Assembly: GCA_037976565.1 (NCBI GenBank) | Contig: CP137672.1 | Span: forward strand, 25,245,140 to 25,309,139 | DNA length: 64,000 nucleotides | Source of the DNA: Mesocentrotus franciscanus | Lineage: Eukaryota > Echinodermata > Echinoidea > Camarodonta > Strongylocentrotidae | Direction of reading: 5' to 3' | Shown here: piece after piece, positions 26,201 to 39,300 of the stretch | How the letters are laid out: each line of letters starts with the position of its first letter | Numbering within the stretch: the first letter of the stretch is position 1 | Translations under genes and position numbers: made by a program | The notes under the pieces: generated by a model | Seen by the model: the letters and a program-made list of their open reading frames with translations, nothing else | Database searches by the model: none | What the model was told of the DNA's origin: nothing

Positions 26201-29200
26201 ATTTTTAGTATTAATTTGAACCAATTTGGTTTTAGTCTGGAATTTTCCTTTCAAAATCATTTTGCCTCACTAGTCAATGTATTTAAACGTACAAATGTAC
26301 ATGACCTTCAGGTCTTGCAGAGATGCCAACCAGTACGATTAAATCGTATTGGGTACGATATTAAGAGTGATATACGATAATACGAAATCACCTCTTAAAA
26401 TACGATTTTTTTTTTTTTTTTTTTCAAGATAAAAAACCCATAAAAACCCATAAAAACCGCGGAATCGCATAGAAACATGTACAAGTAACCCCCCGGAACC
26501 CCAGCAAAAACTTTGCTTTACAATTTTCTAATTAAATTTTAATGAAAGAGCAAACATTTTACTTGACCGTTCTTACCAGTAAAACATCTTTCTGAAATTT
26601 TACTGGCCCGGGGCCAACAGGCCAGTGGTTGTGTCGAGTTTTCGTGAAAATCTGATTTTTCTCTCCAAAATCTGATTTTTTAGGATGTTCAGTCTGTTTT
26701 TTTGTGTCAAGAGGTTGGCATCTCTGGGTCTTGTGACAATAGTCATCATTTTCACCTGACTTAATCCCTATTTGCACTTTATGTCAATTATCCACCATGG
26801 TTTTCCTTGTTTGTCATGATAAATAATGGTCATGATAAATAATTATTTGAGTTCAACAAAAGAGAGACATATATTTCATGTATTCAAGTACACTCCCATT
26901 GAGTCTACATGTACATTGTACTTTGGTCCAAGCTGTATGTATAGAATTCTGTACGGTGTACGTTATTCCTATTTTATTATTTTGACCATGACACAAAATC
27001 ATAATTTGCAACCACAAAGAGCCCAATATGGTGATATTGACTATATTGGAAACTTGTACAAACAAACAAAAGATAAATAAAGAATAATTGTTGTCAAAGT
27101 GACACCTAGGCCTGAGGCTGTGGTGAGATAGAAAAAATGTAGATTTGAAAAAACGATTTAGTGTATTTAATTTGTACACATGTAAACTACATGGGTTACA
27201 TGTATGTACATATAGGGCCTTTAAGTTTGTACATGTATAGAAGATGCATGGACGCACACCTATGTGTACAAGCAAATTCTGTAGTTATGGGGAAGGTATA
27301 CTTGAAATGTACGCTGTACAACCTTTTGCCACAAATGTATTAGAACAAAACTTTATTCTTTCTTTAATATTTATTCCAAGATTTCATGTTAACTTACTAC
27401 TTAGATGCAGACCTATGCATTTATGATATATATCTGCTGAATTTAATATGCTACTTAAATTCAATTAAGCAAAAGACTTCCTCTATGGGTGCATGATTTC
27501 ATGTGTATGTTTACAGTTCAGAGCACCTATCTACTGTGTGTTATAGTTAGTGGACGAGTTGGTGTGTATTTGTTTTGTTTGTTTATTGTTCTCTTGTCAA
27601 TGTCAGATCAGTGAACAAATATAACAGAAGGAATTTTTACTGTAGGGAAATAAAGCTGGCTATAAATAGTATACAAAACATCCAAGAGGCTGAAGTATTT
27701 CCAACATAATGATTATTTACAACGCATATTGGTTCTGTTATTTGTATCATAGAGAGAATGAATACTAGTTTTCTATCATAGTCCTAGTTTCCTCGTCATG
27801 TACAGTTAATATGCCAATTTAAGTCTGTATTGATCATTTCTCAAACGAGTGCAAATCCAGGGGGGGGGGGTGGTTGAGAAAAAACCCTTTTTATTTTTTT
27901 AGAGCTCACTATCACCCCTGTATTTTCTTCCTTTAAAAAAACACAAAAACAAATAGTGATAGTGAAATGAACTTAGGAAGAGCTCTCATGAAAGATCCAA
28001 TTATTGCATGAAATTTGATGAGGCAGAATTGTAAGTTTTCTCTGAATTTACTTTCAGACATGAGTTCTTAGAAGGATATGATGAGAATTTCATAATGAGA
28101 AGCTTGTTTTTTATCTAATTGATTATTTATCTTGGGGAAATATCATTTTACATAAGTGGTACTTGACTTTAGTGTCAGGATGTCTATACGAAACTTGCGT
28201 ATTTAAGCACACTTTCATTTTTTTATAGTGCCGAATCTAGGATTCTCGGGAGGGGAACAACAAAATGTCATCAGCTTTTCTGTGTGTATTTTTTCCTCCC
28301 CCCCCCCTTTTTTTTCTTCCTTCTTTTACCTTCTATTTTATTTTTTATTTTTTTTGGGGGAGGGGGAGGGGTGCCTTTGCCCCCTGTGCCCCCTGGATCC
28401 ACCACCACCATTTTAATTTCTTGGGGATTATTAATAAACATTGTGTCATACGAGGCATGGTAGCATACGTGTACACAAAGGCAATAATAGACGAGGGGAT
28501 CATATTGCATCATTTACAATGATGGAAATGACTGGGCATTGATTTTTGAACAGTTCATCAAAGAATGAATGACTTCATTTCTACAAATGAATTGACCTGA
28601 AAATTACATGTACATTTATAATGATGACAAAGATCTTTATAAGTAGCTGAGCATATCCTGTGTATTTTTTTCCCAATAGTATTGAAAGTATTTATAATTT
28701 GCATGTGGTAACAGTGGTATCGGTACATCTCATTTCCATAAATAAATGACAGGAATCAAATTTCATGTATTCATTCTCAAAGCAGTAAAACACCATTCCT
28801 GAATTTGAAATACTGGATTGGTATTGGTACTAAAAGACACATACAAGATCCTAGATTTGATAATGAATACCAGTATACATAATTTTTTCTTTTCTTCTAA
28901 AGGATGCATGTCAATGCCCTCTGAAAGGGAAATATACAAGTACCAGTAGCACAATTAAAGTTTAATACAAAGCTATATTGGCAATGTGTCTGTTTGGAGG
29001 CATCTGTACATACTGAAAGTTAGCAAGCATAGGTTAGGAGATCATAGTTTATTTTACTTGGTAGAATAATAAACAAGTAGGTAATTCATAACCCATCCTT
29101 TGCACCCTCCCCTCCTTCATTCCTTGTCTCCAAATAATCATTTGCAGGCGAGCACCATTAATTTATCCTCAAACTCGCTCTTCATCGATGCCATATGAAA

Positions 29201-32200
29201 GTGGATCTTCTGATCTCTGCATGCATGCTTGATTATCCCACAGAGATACAACCCCATGATTATTCAAACTATTGGCTAATGACCCTCCTGTTATGACTGC
29301 GTTCAAGAGACCATCATCCTCTTGTATCAATGGCAAATTGGCACCGCGAGGCAGCAGGCGTTTGGGTCAAGCGTTTAGGCGCTCAACTGACGCATGTTTT
29401 ATGAGATGACTCAGCTTCGTAAAGGGGACTGAAAGTAACCAAAGAGGTGTGACACCTCGAAAGGGGGAAGAAACGACGAGATTCGGAAAGGGCTTTTTAT
29501 CCCATGGAGAGGGATTAGGGAAAGTGACAAATTGGTATCAAGTGATTGTTGACAATAAATATGTAGCGGTGCTTCATTAATACTTTGTGAAACTTATGGG
29601 ATGTACAGAGTGACCTCTAAAATTTTAGAATGAATGCAGAACCCACCACTGTCTAAGGGTACGTTTATGCTCAATTTTGAAGGCAGAATGAGCGATTTGA
29701 AACGCTCATCGTAAACGCTCATCGTAATCGCAGTTCCACGGTGTACTGTTTATGCTCACTTCTCTGGCTCCTCCAGGCATGATTCTGGCTCAGAGCCAGA
29801 ATCATGCCTGGAGGAGCCAGAGAAGTGCAGTGCAAAACTGCACTGCGCATGCTACGTTGACCCCATTTAAACGCGTTTACAAATGATTGTGCGTTTATGC
29901 TTCCCCAGAATCGTTGATTTTGGAGCATCGCCGATCGTAAACGCACCTTTTTGTGAGTTTACGATCGGCGATTATGATCGCCGTTTATCAGTGATTCTAC
30001 GAAAATGAGAAAGGACGCAACCGTGTTTTGCACTAACCACGTAACAAAAGCCTCATTCTGGCCAGAAAAAGTTGAGCATAAACACAACCTAATATGCTCA
30101 TACTTTTTCTGCTAGCAAATTGTTGATTATTTTTTACTGAATGTAAAAATCTTTAAGCTTATGGAAAGTACAAATTTTAGACAGATTGTCTATGTGAGGA
30201 GTGACATTATTTTTAAAATGGTAGACTTTAACACTTTTAATTGTTGGATGCAAGTTGGACTCATCAATATAAACAGTGTGATACGTCATTTTGAAGGTAC
30301 TGCCACTCCTGTCCTCTTTTAGATGTTTATTTAATGCATTAGTGTTTGAGAGTGCACTTGATTATCAAGTTCTCTGGGATACCTGGCCCCTGTCTTATTA
30401 AGATTTGCAATTGATTCAAATCGATCACACAATATAAAATCGGTAACAACTGTGCTGAAGAGATAGGAGTTTGTAAGTTGGCGATAGATTGGAGGATTTA
30501 TGAACAATCTGAATCAATGACAGCTCTTTATAAGACAGGGACCTGATCTTCCTTCACACCTATGACTGTAATACTGTTTGAATAAATATGAAAATACTTT
30601 CTGACCTTCAAATCATTAGGCCCATGTACACATCCCAAACACTATTTTGAAATATCGTCAATTTTTTGGACTGCCATTCACACTACTGGAAATGGCCATA
30701 AAACACCATCGATGTTTGCTCATTCCGATTTTTGGGTGAGTAGTGCGCATGCACCACTTGTCACTGTCCTGCATGCGTTTTCATGGAAGCGAGGAGAGTC
30801 AACCACAATCGTAATGAAGTTTCATGAGCAGGCATTTACACTGCAAAAATCAGTGAAATTTTGGCTAGCGTTTAAATGCAGCTAATTGAAGTGTTTTTTC
30901 CTCTTTTCTCTCACAGGTAATGAAGACATTCAAAGGCAGCATCAGAACCTCCACACCCGTCATGACTGACGAGGAATACGACACCATGTTCTTCAGGATA
31001 CCGGAGCTCTTTAACGTTCATCGCCAGTTTGTCAATCACATGGAACCCAAGATGGAGGACTGGACTCCGGAACAGATGCAGGGAGACTCTTTCAAACTTC
31101 TGGTAAGTGGGCTGGCATCTTTCTTTAAGTGTTCTTGAGCTTTTGCTCTTTTGCTTTGTACCACTGTTCATCATTCTTCCACATCCGAAGAAAGCCTCCA
31201 AAGAAAAGGGTGGATAATTGTATAGCGTTGTTTTTTTCTAGGAAAGGTGCTTGCCAAATATTACCCTGAATGGATTTACTGTGCTGCCATATACATGTAG
31301 GCGTTGAAAGCATTGAAAGTATTTCTGCTAGGTACCCATTTTTCACTCCTGGGTTGAGAGTGGTAAATGAAGATAAATGTCTTGACAAAGGACAGTGCTT
31401 GTAGTTCATGTTCGGCTTGAAACAGATATGATTACACTTCATGCTCCCCTCCACCTTTAGAATATTACTCAAGCTTTTCCCAATGTTTAATAGTTATTCA
31501 TATAATGGATGACATTCTTTTACTTCAATAATGTTCGTCTTTTTTCAACTCGGCATTTTTTCAAATAGAAAATATATTGTCAGTCTTCCTGTGTACTGTA
31601 TAAATCAGTATTTGAAAAAACCCAAAGAGAAGAAAAAAAAATCACTTAAAAACACCTACCGGTACTACAATTAGATGATAATGAGTATGAATTACTCATT
31701 TTCATCACCATGTCATGGGTGTACATGTATTGTGTTACTATGCTCCGTGCATGTATACAAATCGGAGCCAAGCTGAGCTTTTCGTAGAATTAGCACATGC
31801 CTGACTTTGCTGTTAGCCATAAAGTGAATTTATTGGTAAATTACCTTTGGACTATGTGCTGAGCTGAGGCATCAATAATTAGATTAATGAACCAATGCGT
31901 ATGTCTATTGAGCTATTGGGCGGTAGGTAATTGGTGTATTAGTTGGCTGGTTGGATTAGCCTGGTGTCGCAATGTGTTATTGAACCCAATATTACACATA
32001 CTTTGTCAGAAATGATAGTGAGAGAGAGAGAGAGACGGGGGGCAGAGACAGAGACTATTAAACCCAATGTTGAGATGGACAAAAGGAGAAAAGAAGCTGG
32101 GTGGTTTCGCAATGTGTTATTGAACCCAATAGTACATACTTTGACACAATGATAGTGAGAGAGAGAAAAAACAGTCAGAGAGACAGACAGACAGACAGAC

Positions 32201-33336
32201 AAAGAGGAGGAAGAGACAGATAGAGAGGAAACACACAGGCAGACACACAGGCACATATGTAGAGAGATTAACTTATGTTGAGAGAAAAGTAAAAAGGATA
32301 GTCACTAGTCAGAGACACAAGCAAAGAAAATGGGGGAGAGAGAGAGAGAGAGGGGGAAACAGAGCGAGAGAGGCTAGAGGGAGGGGCAATGAAAATCAAA
32401 TAATAAAAAAGACATTGACATGGAGCAAGGAGAAAGAGAGAATTAAGAGAAGAAGAGGGAGTGAGAGAGAGAGAGAGAGAGAGTCAGAACTAAACTTGTG
32501 TGATGAGGTGAGTAAAAATGTGACATAAATGCAATACCTCTCTAGATTATAGAACATAAACCTTGGGATATAGGCCTACTTTGTATCAGTTACATGAGCA
32601 GCAATAGCAAACTCTTAAAATAAGTGTGACGGCATATTCTAGTTTGCCTTTTGTTCATTTCAAATCTAAACAAAACGAAAATGCAGTTCATTGCCCAAAT
32701 AGGTGTGACATCTGAGTCAGAATTGTATGATAGAGAGAGATGATAGTAATTTAGTTTCAATCTCTTCTGCCTGGCAAAAAATAACTAAAAACTAAAGCCA
32801 TTTTGATGACAAAATTACAGACGCTTCTTGTGTTGTCGGTAGAAATCCACGGCTCAGCCCTCATCAATAAGTGGTGAGATTCTGTGAGTCACTCATTACC
32901 GGCATCAGGAGGGTATTGTTCCTCGTTTACTTTCCTCCTCCCTAAAGTCAAACTAGACGAGTTGGTGATGAGGATGATGAGGGTGATGAGGGCAATGGGA
33001 CCAGTGTGTCAGTCTATGTTCTTTGTTCTACTAATGAGTTCTCACTCGCTCTCTCTCTCTCTGTCTCTCTTTCTCTCTCCTTGTCTCTTACTCTCTATTT
33101 TTGTTGTTGTCTTCTTCATAAAACTAGACAAGTTAGTGATAAGGATGATGAGGATGGTGGGACCGGGTGTCAGTCTATATTTTTTGTTCTTCTTCTGTCT
33201 TTGTTTTTTTTTCTCTCTCTCTCTCTCTCTCTCTCAATATATATGAGTTGGTGGATGAGTTGGTGATTATCCTGATGAAAGTGATGGGTCTGATGTGTCT
33301 GACTAGTCCTTTGTTCTAAAAAATATCTCTATATTC

Positions 33337-33378
<42 letters not shown>

Positions 33379-36300
33379 AAGTTGTGATGAGGATAATGAT
33401 GATGATGATGGTGATTAAGCTGATGGGATCGATGTATCTGTCTGCATTCCTTGTTCTGTTAATGAGTCTCTCTTTGTCTCTCTCTCTCTCTCTGTCTCCC
33501 TCTCCCTCTCTCCCTCTCTCTCTTTGTGTCCTTCTTTCACTCTCTCCCCTCTCTGTCTCTGTCTCTCTGTGTTGATTCCCTTGATTATGGGCTGAATCAA
33601 CAAAGAGTGGAAAAGTCCAAGTGTAAATATGATGACAGTCCACACCAAGCACCGTCACTGTCCCCAAAAGAAATAGTCTATGTCCACAGACTGTATCGGT
33701 CACAGAGGAAATCATGTAGGCCCGATTGATGTCTCAATGATTGATGAAATTACCTGAACCATCATGTATGCTTACTAATGATGTTTTGCAATTTAAAAGC
33801 ATTTTTCTCATTACATAACCAATGGCATACATGCTCATGAGGAAGGATAAGGACTTTTTTAGGGGGCAGTATTTCAGGTATTCTTGATTGATCTTTATCA
33901 AAGAAGCATTCACATGTGTGATTTTAGAGGTGAAGAGCTCCTCTTTGATTTTCCAAACATGCCCCCCCCCAAAAAAAAAGAAGACAGTTTTGTTGTCAAG
34001 AGGTGTTGAGAGCTGTGCCCCTTAAACAGAAACTGGGACTGCCATGAAAGTAATTTTGAGGTTGAGATTCATGAAACTAATGTTCTGGTGTATTCACACC
34101 TTCCCGTGTATATGAAGATCAGCGGACAGTATATATTCCATCAAACTTCAGTATGATAATGCTTATAAAATATGTCTAGATAAAATCATCGGCCATTGAT
34201 AATACGTAGCTCATTCTGACAGCCTTCTTACAGCAGCTGACGAAAAAAAGGGGGATCGTTTTTATTGTGCACATAATAATCTGAATGATTTAGCCGCATA
34301 GACCTATCTATAAACTGAACATCCATCCATCATGTGATTCAAATCAAATTCAAGGAAAGGCCTGGATCATTAAACTACCTCCAGCCCATCAGAGGAAACC
34401 TTGATTAGCGTGAGGGGACCGAGATGAAAAATGTTTTTATGCAACGGACCGCAAAGATAGATTCCTCCTTAAGAGGATGATACTTTTTGTGGTTTTCGCA
34501 AAGGCTTCGATTAGAAAGTAATTGGATAAAGAGATGGTCGATTTCAGAAACGAGGAGGGGAAAAAACGAGGGGACTGGAGGACAGGTATATCAATATTTT
34601 CCGGGTATAAACAATAACAGTGGGGTTGTCCTATCATTGTTTGATTAGTTTCTAGGGACGAGGGATGACTCATGGATAGCCAAAATTGAATATGAAGTAG
34701 AGATGCTCTGTTTTGGAGGGAAATTGGCCTGATTGCTTGGAACTCGTTTTTCTGGAAAGTCATCTTTATCTGGGAAATGGGGTTTGCAAAGGTTCAGGGA
34801 ACTGATCGAGCATTAGTTGTGTCCTCATGCAGGTTTCAGAATGAGTGATTCAAAACAAAATTATGGAAACAGAAATGATGAAGGTATGATGTCATATATT
34901 ACACCATATGCCCAAGTCAGAGTACTGACTGTCTGTGTAGGGCTGTAGGCACTCATAGTCATACTGTAAAAATCTATTTTTGTATAATTACTGAACCACT
35001 ATTGCACAAGCATGTTGTCATAAGGAAGATTACACTTTTTTGTAATTTTACGTGCTAGAAATGTTACAGGGTGTGTTTCTCATTTTGACAATATACTTTG
35101 CATTTTTATGTGAACGGGCTACAGGGTACCCTCCTCGATATGTTTAGTAATATAACCTCATGTAGTCTTTATCTTTATCTTGCATTGTTTTTCAAGAAAT
35201 GAATTTCTGTTTCCCACCAAAATAAATGAACATCATCAACCATGAGACTTACACAGTTTACCCCGCCAGAATTTAAAAATTGCTTTTAATATATTGTGAA
35301 AGTGAAAGTCCTATTTTTCTGCTTGAAATGTGAAATTGGCTCATCTGTTTGAAGCTTGATACCGTGTAACTTTTTTTTCCATCTTTATTTACATTGAAAG
35401 ATAAGACCATGATCACAAGCTCGTCTCGTCTTGTGAAATGTTGTTGTAATACCGATGAATTTTTGTTATCTCTGTATGGATGAATGACAACATCTTCCTG
35501 TGCATGTCATAACTGTCTATCATACACCCATCACCCCATCGCCACCAAATTGCTCTCTAATAACCCCTTCTCCTCCTTTTTCCTCCCCTCACAGGCAAGC
35601 CACTTTGACATCCATGAAGAATACATCGCCAACTACAAGCGTGCCATGAGCACCTTGCAGCATCTTCAAGCCGAGAACGAGCTCTTCCGCAACATTGCCC
35701 AGCAGGCACTCAAGCTATCGTCAGGAGAGATGTATACCCTTGAGGGTAGGTTACAAAATAGTCTCTTTTTATTGGGGTGGAGGGTCAGAGGGGGGGCAGC
35801 AGGGAGATAGAGGAGGAGAAATATGAAGAGAGAATGGAGATAGGAGATAATAAGAGAAGAAGCAGAGAAGAGATATAGATATAGAGATGTATACCAAAGA
35901 GTGTAGGTAAAGTAAAATCAGGCCACTTCCTGTTGGGGGTATGGGTGATACAGAGAGAGAGGGGGTATAGAGAGAAAAGGGGAGACAAGAGACGGAGACA
36001 AGAGACAGGAAGAGTAGATGTAGAAAAGAGCTCAGAAGAAATGAGATAGAGATAGAAAGATGTAGAGTAGAGGTGGGGGATCTGGGTGGGGGAGATCTAG
36101 GTGAGGGGTGGGGCAAGGGAGATATGGTGAGAGAAGGGGTGAGATGAGATTAGGAGGGAAGAGATAGAAATAGGGAGAAAGTTAGAGAGACTTATACCCT
36201 AGTGGGTAGGTACAAGAGGAGATAGGAAGACAGAAGGAGGGAGAAGAGATATACAAATATAGTTAAGAGGGTAGGTAGCAAAATCAGGCCCCTTTCTATC

Positions 36301-39300
36301 ATAAGAGGGGTGGGGATACAGAGGAAAGATAGTATCCAGCCATACATCCATCTTGATAAAGTTATCACCAAAATGATCTTTATACAGGAAAACACTGCTA
36401 TCATGCAGTTATTTTTAGGAAAAGACTACATTGTGTAGGAAAGATTTTTTTTTAGGGCCCCATGTTCAATCGTCCCTTGTGTGTGTTGGATGATATGTTA
36501 TTTTTATGGATAACAAAGCATTGTCTTTTCCCAAACTTATATCCATACTCTAAGATTGTGATATATAAAAGTTGTTTTAAGTAGCAAATCATAACATATA
36601 AGGCCGATGCCACTGCTACTTTAAACAAAAATGTATGATTTCATAAACATTTGCTCATCCACCGTAGGACATTAGCAAGCATTAAATTTAATATGATGAT
36701 ACTAATTGAGAGGAGTCCCCCTACACCAACCTCAGGCTATCCCAGTGCAGTATCAGAGCCCCCTTTTTCCCTCAACATAATTGATGCCAAGCACTCAGTT
36801 TTGATTCATTGGAAAATGTACAACCCGGAGGTTATTTATGAATAATTATCATGTTGCGGGGTCCTCCATTAAGGGGTATTGCAAGGCAGGCAGGAAAGGA
36901 TGATCGGGAATGATTTGTCCTCCTAAATTAGATTAACTTATTTTGCTGCTAGTAATTCATGTGGAGAGTACTGTACTTGTCTTCCGAATTAGAATTCTCA
37001 TTGTACTCGTATTTGTTTAGAATGATTATATATGGATTATGTGACATACTCTGCTAGTGTTTATTTTTAGCTTTATATTTTCTTCAGACCTCCTGAAATT
37101 ACGATTCAATCATTTTCATCAAAAATATTTTTTTAAATCTTATTAGAGAACAAAATATAAGCTTAATGAGCCAACTCTTATTATAAAAACATAACCAACA
37201 ATCTTAATATAGAATAGATTGATTTTCATTCGCTCTTTGGTCCACATAATACCTTCTCAAGGTCGAAATGCTCAGAAGACTTAAAAAGCACAATCAGAGA
37301 GGTTATGGCGCGCCGTTTGACCAATAATTCAGATAAACAGTGTTTATCGTCGAAAAACACTGTTTATCGACCGATAAACACTGTTTATCAAGCGATAAAC
37401 ACTGTTTATCGAGAGAAACTATGTTTATCGACTGAAAAACACAGTTTCTCTCGATAAACAGTGTTTATCGGCGATAAACACTGTTTATCGGCGATAAACA
37501 TTGTTTATCAAGCGATAAACACTGTTTATCGAGACAAACTATGTTTTTCGACTGATAAACACAGTTTCTCTCGATAAACAGTGTTTATCGACGATAAACA
37601 GTGTTTATCGGCGATAAACACTGTTTATCGAGAGAAACTGTGTTTTTCAGTCGATAAACATAGTTTCTCTCGATAAACAGTGTTTATCGCTTGATAAACA
37701 GTGTTTATCGGTCGATAAACAGTGTTTTTCGACGATAAACAGTGTTTATCGGCGATAAACAGTGTTTATCTGAATTATTGGTCAAACAGCGCCATAAGTG
37801 CGCGCCATTTGCCCAATAAATCAGATAAACAATGTTTATCGCGAAAAACACTGTTTATCGACCGATAAACACTGTTTATCGAGAGAAACTATGTTTATCG
37901 ACTGAAAAACACAGTTTCTCTCGATAAACAGTGTTTATCGGCGATAAACAGTCGGCGATAAACACTGTTTATCAAGCGATAAACACTGTTTATCGAGAGA
38001 AACTATGTTTTTCGACTGATAAACACAGTTTCTCTCGATAAACAGTGTTTATCGGCGATAAACAGTGTTTTTCGGCGATAAACACTGTTTATCGAGAAAC
38101 TGTGTTTTCAGTCGATAAACATAGTTTCTCTCGATAAACAGTGTTTATCGCTGATAAACAGTGTTTATCGCTTGATAAACAGTGTTTATCGGTCGATAAA
38201 CACTGTTTTTCGACGATAAACAGTGTTTATCGGCGATAAACAGTGTTTATCTGAATTATTGGTCAAACGGCGCGCCATAAGAGGTACTTATCAACAAAAA
38301 CATGTGCATGTCATTAAAAACAAATGAACAAGGAATTGCACAAGAAATCCAGAATAAGCAAGTCACAAGACTCCTGATTCGAAGCATTGATATTCCATAT
38401 CTCCTTAAGACTATAGAAAATGTAGAAGGATGATGGATCTTATTTAGAATACCACATACCTAATCTGAGAGCCTCATTCAAGCTTACCATGAAACTCCCG
38501 TGGCCAAGGCTGTTACAAATTTAGAATTGCGCCAAATATACATGTGTGAATATTAGTCATAATTGTTGAAAATTGAATACATTCTATTTACCTCGTGATA
38601 TGCACTTGGGATGACTTTATTCGAGGACGAATGGCAACAATTGTGAGAAATGTTCATTTGAGCAAGTTTGGGGCCACAAATTGAAAACAGGGAGAGGTCT
38701 TTTTGGAATAGTTTCACGTATTTTGTGTATCAATATTATTGTTGCAGAAGAAGAGAAACAAAATTAAGTTTAGAAATATAAGAAAACATAGTATGCTCCA
38801 TTGATAGTTGGTCTGTGGTCTGAAGTCTACTTCCTCATTTTAATCCTGACCCCAATAGCATACCAAATCTCTAAATCTAACCCTAAACCTAAACTGAAAT
38901 CCCAATCACAACCCTAACCCAATATCTTAGGTGAAGCAGGGCCCAATTCTGAATAATATACATAGTTGGAGAATATATATATATATATATATATCAAATC
39001 AGACAGATTATTATTGATATAGAATATTCAATATATAGTGAAATTTGGATATGAATTGAAACTACATATACTCCATATTCTGTGCTTGACTTCATTTGCT
39101 TTCTTTGCTTCTGTTATGTGATAGAAAGTAGCGCTAAAGACTAGTATGAATAGAAATAAATTGCATCAATGTAATAAATTTAGTTTCATTGTCCAATCTT
39201 TTGAGCCATTGTACTGCGGACAGCTGCAACATGTTTACAAAATGATCAGGCCTATTATTTTGGAAGCCGTCGATCTATCCAATAGCTTCTATTTTGGAGA

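Larger units (their letters stand above)
24508..30916 (+). other. Intron 3
   Basis: Holds hairpin copies at 24565 and 25394, the inverted MITE 24785-25175, a hAT-like MITE (26318-26726), a GGATCCA/G-rich dispersed repeat (28225-28420), a Harbinger-like foldback (29657-30089) and a small MITE (30386-30541). The part 29140-29530 is richer in GC and not repetitive; it could hold regulatory sequence, but I see no specific site. Confidence 0.8.
31103..35594 (+). other. Intron 4
   Basis: Holds a SINE fragment (31290-31445), GA-rich duplicated blocks (31965-32490), a CT-rich minisatellite (32940-33570), and AT-rich unique DNA from 33730 on. The part 34130-34800 is non-repetitive and relatively GC-rich, with no frame that fits the gene. 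Confidence 0.8.

Noticed and set aside
33006..33715. Several overlapping Ser/Leu and Arg/Glu frames on both strands
   Set aside because: They are translations of (CT)n/(GA)n and the composite minisatellite.
37304..38279. CRISPR array
   Set aside because: The repeats are short palindromes without unique spacers of constant length, in animal intron sequence.
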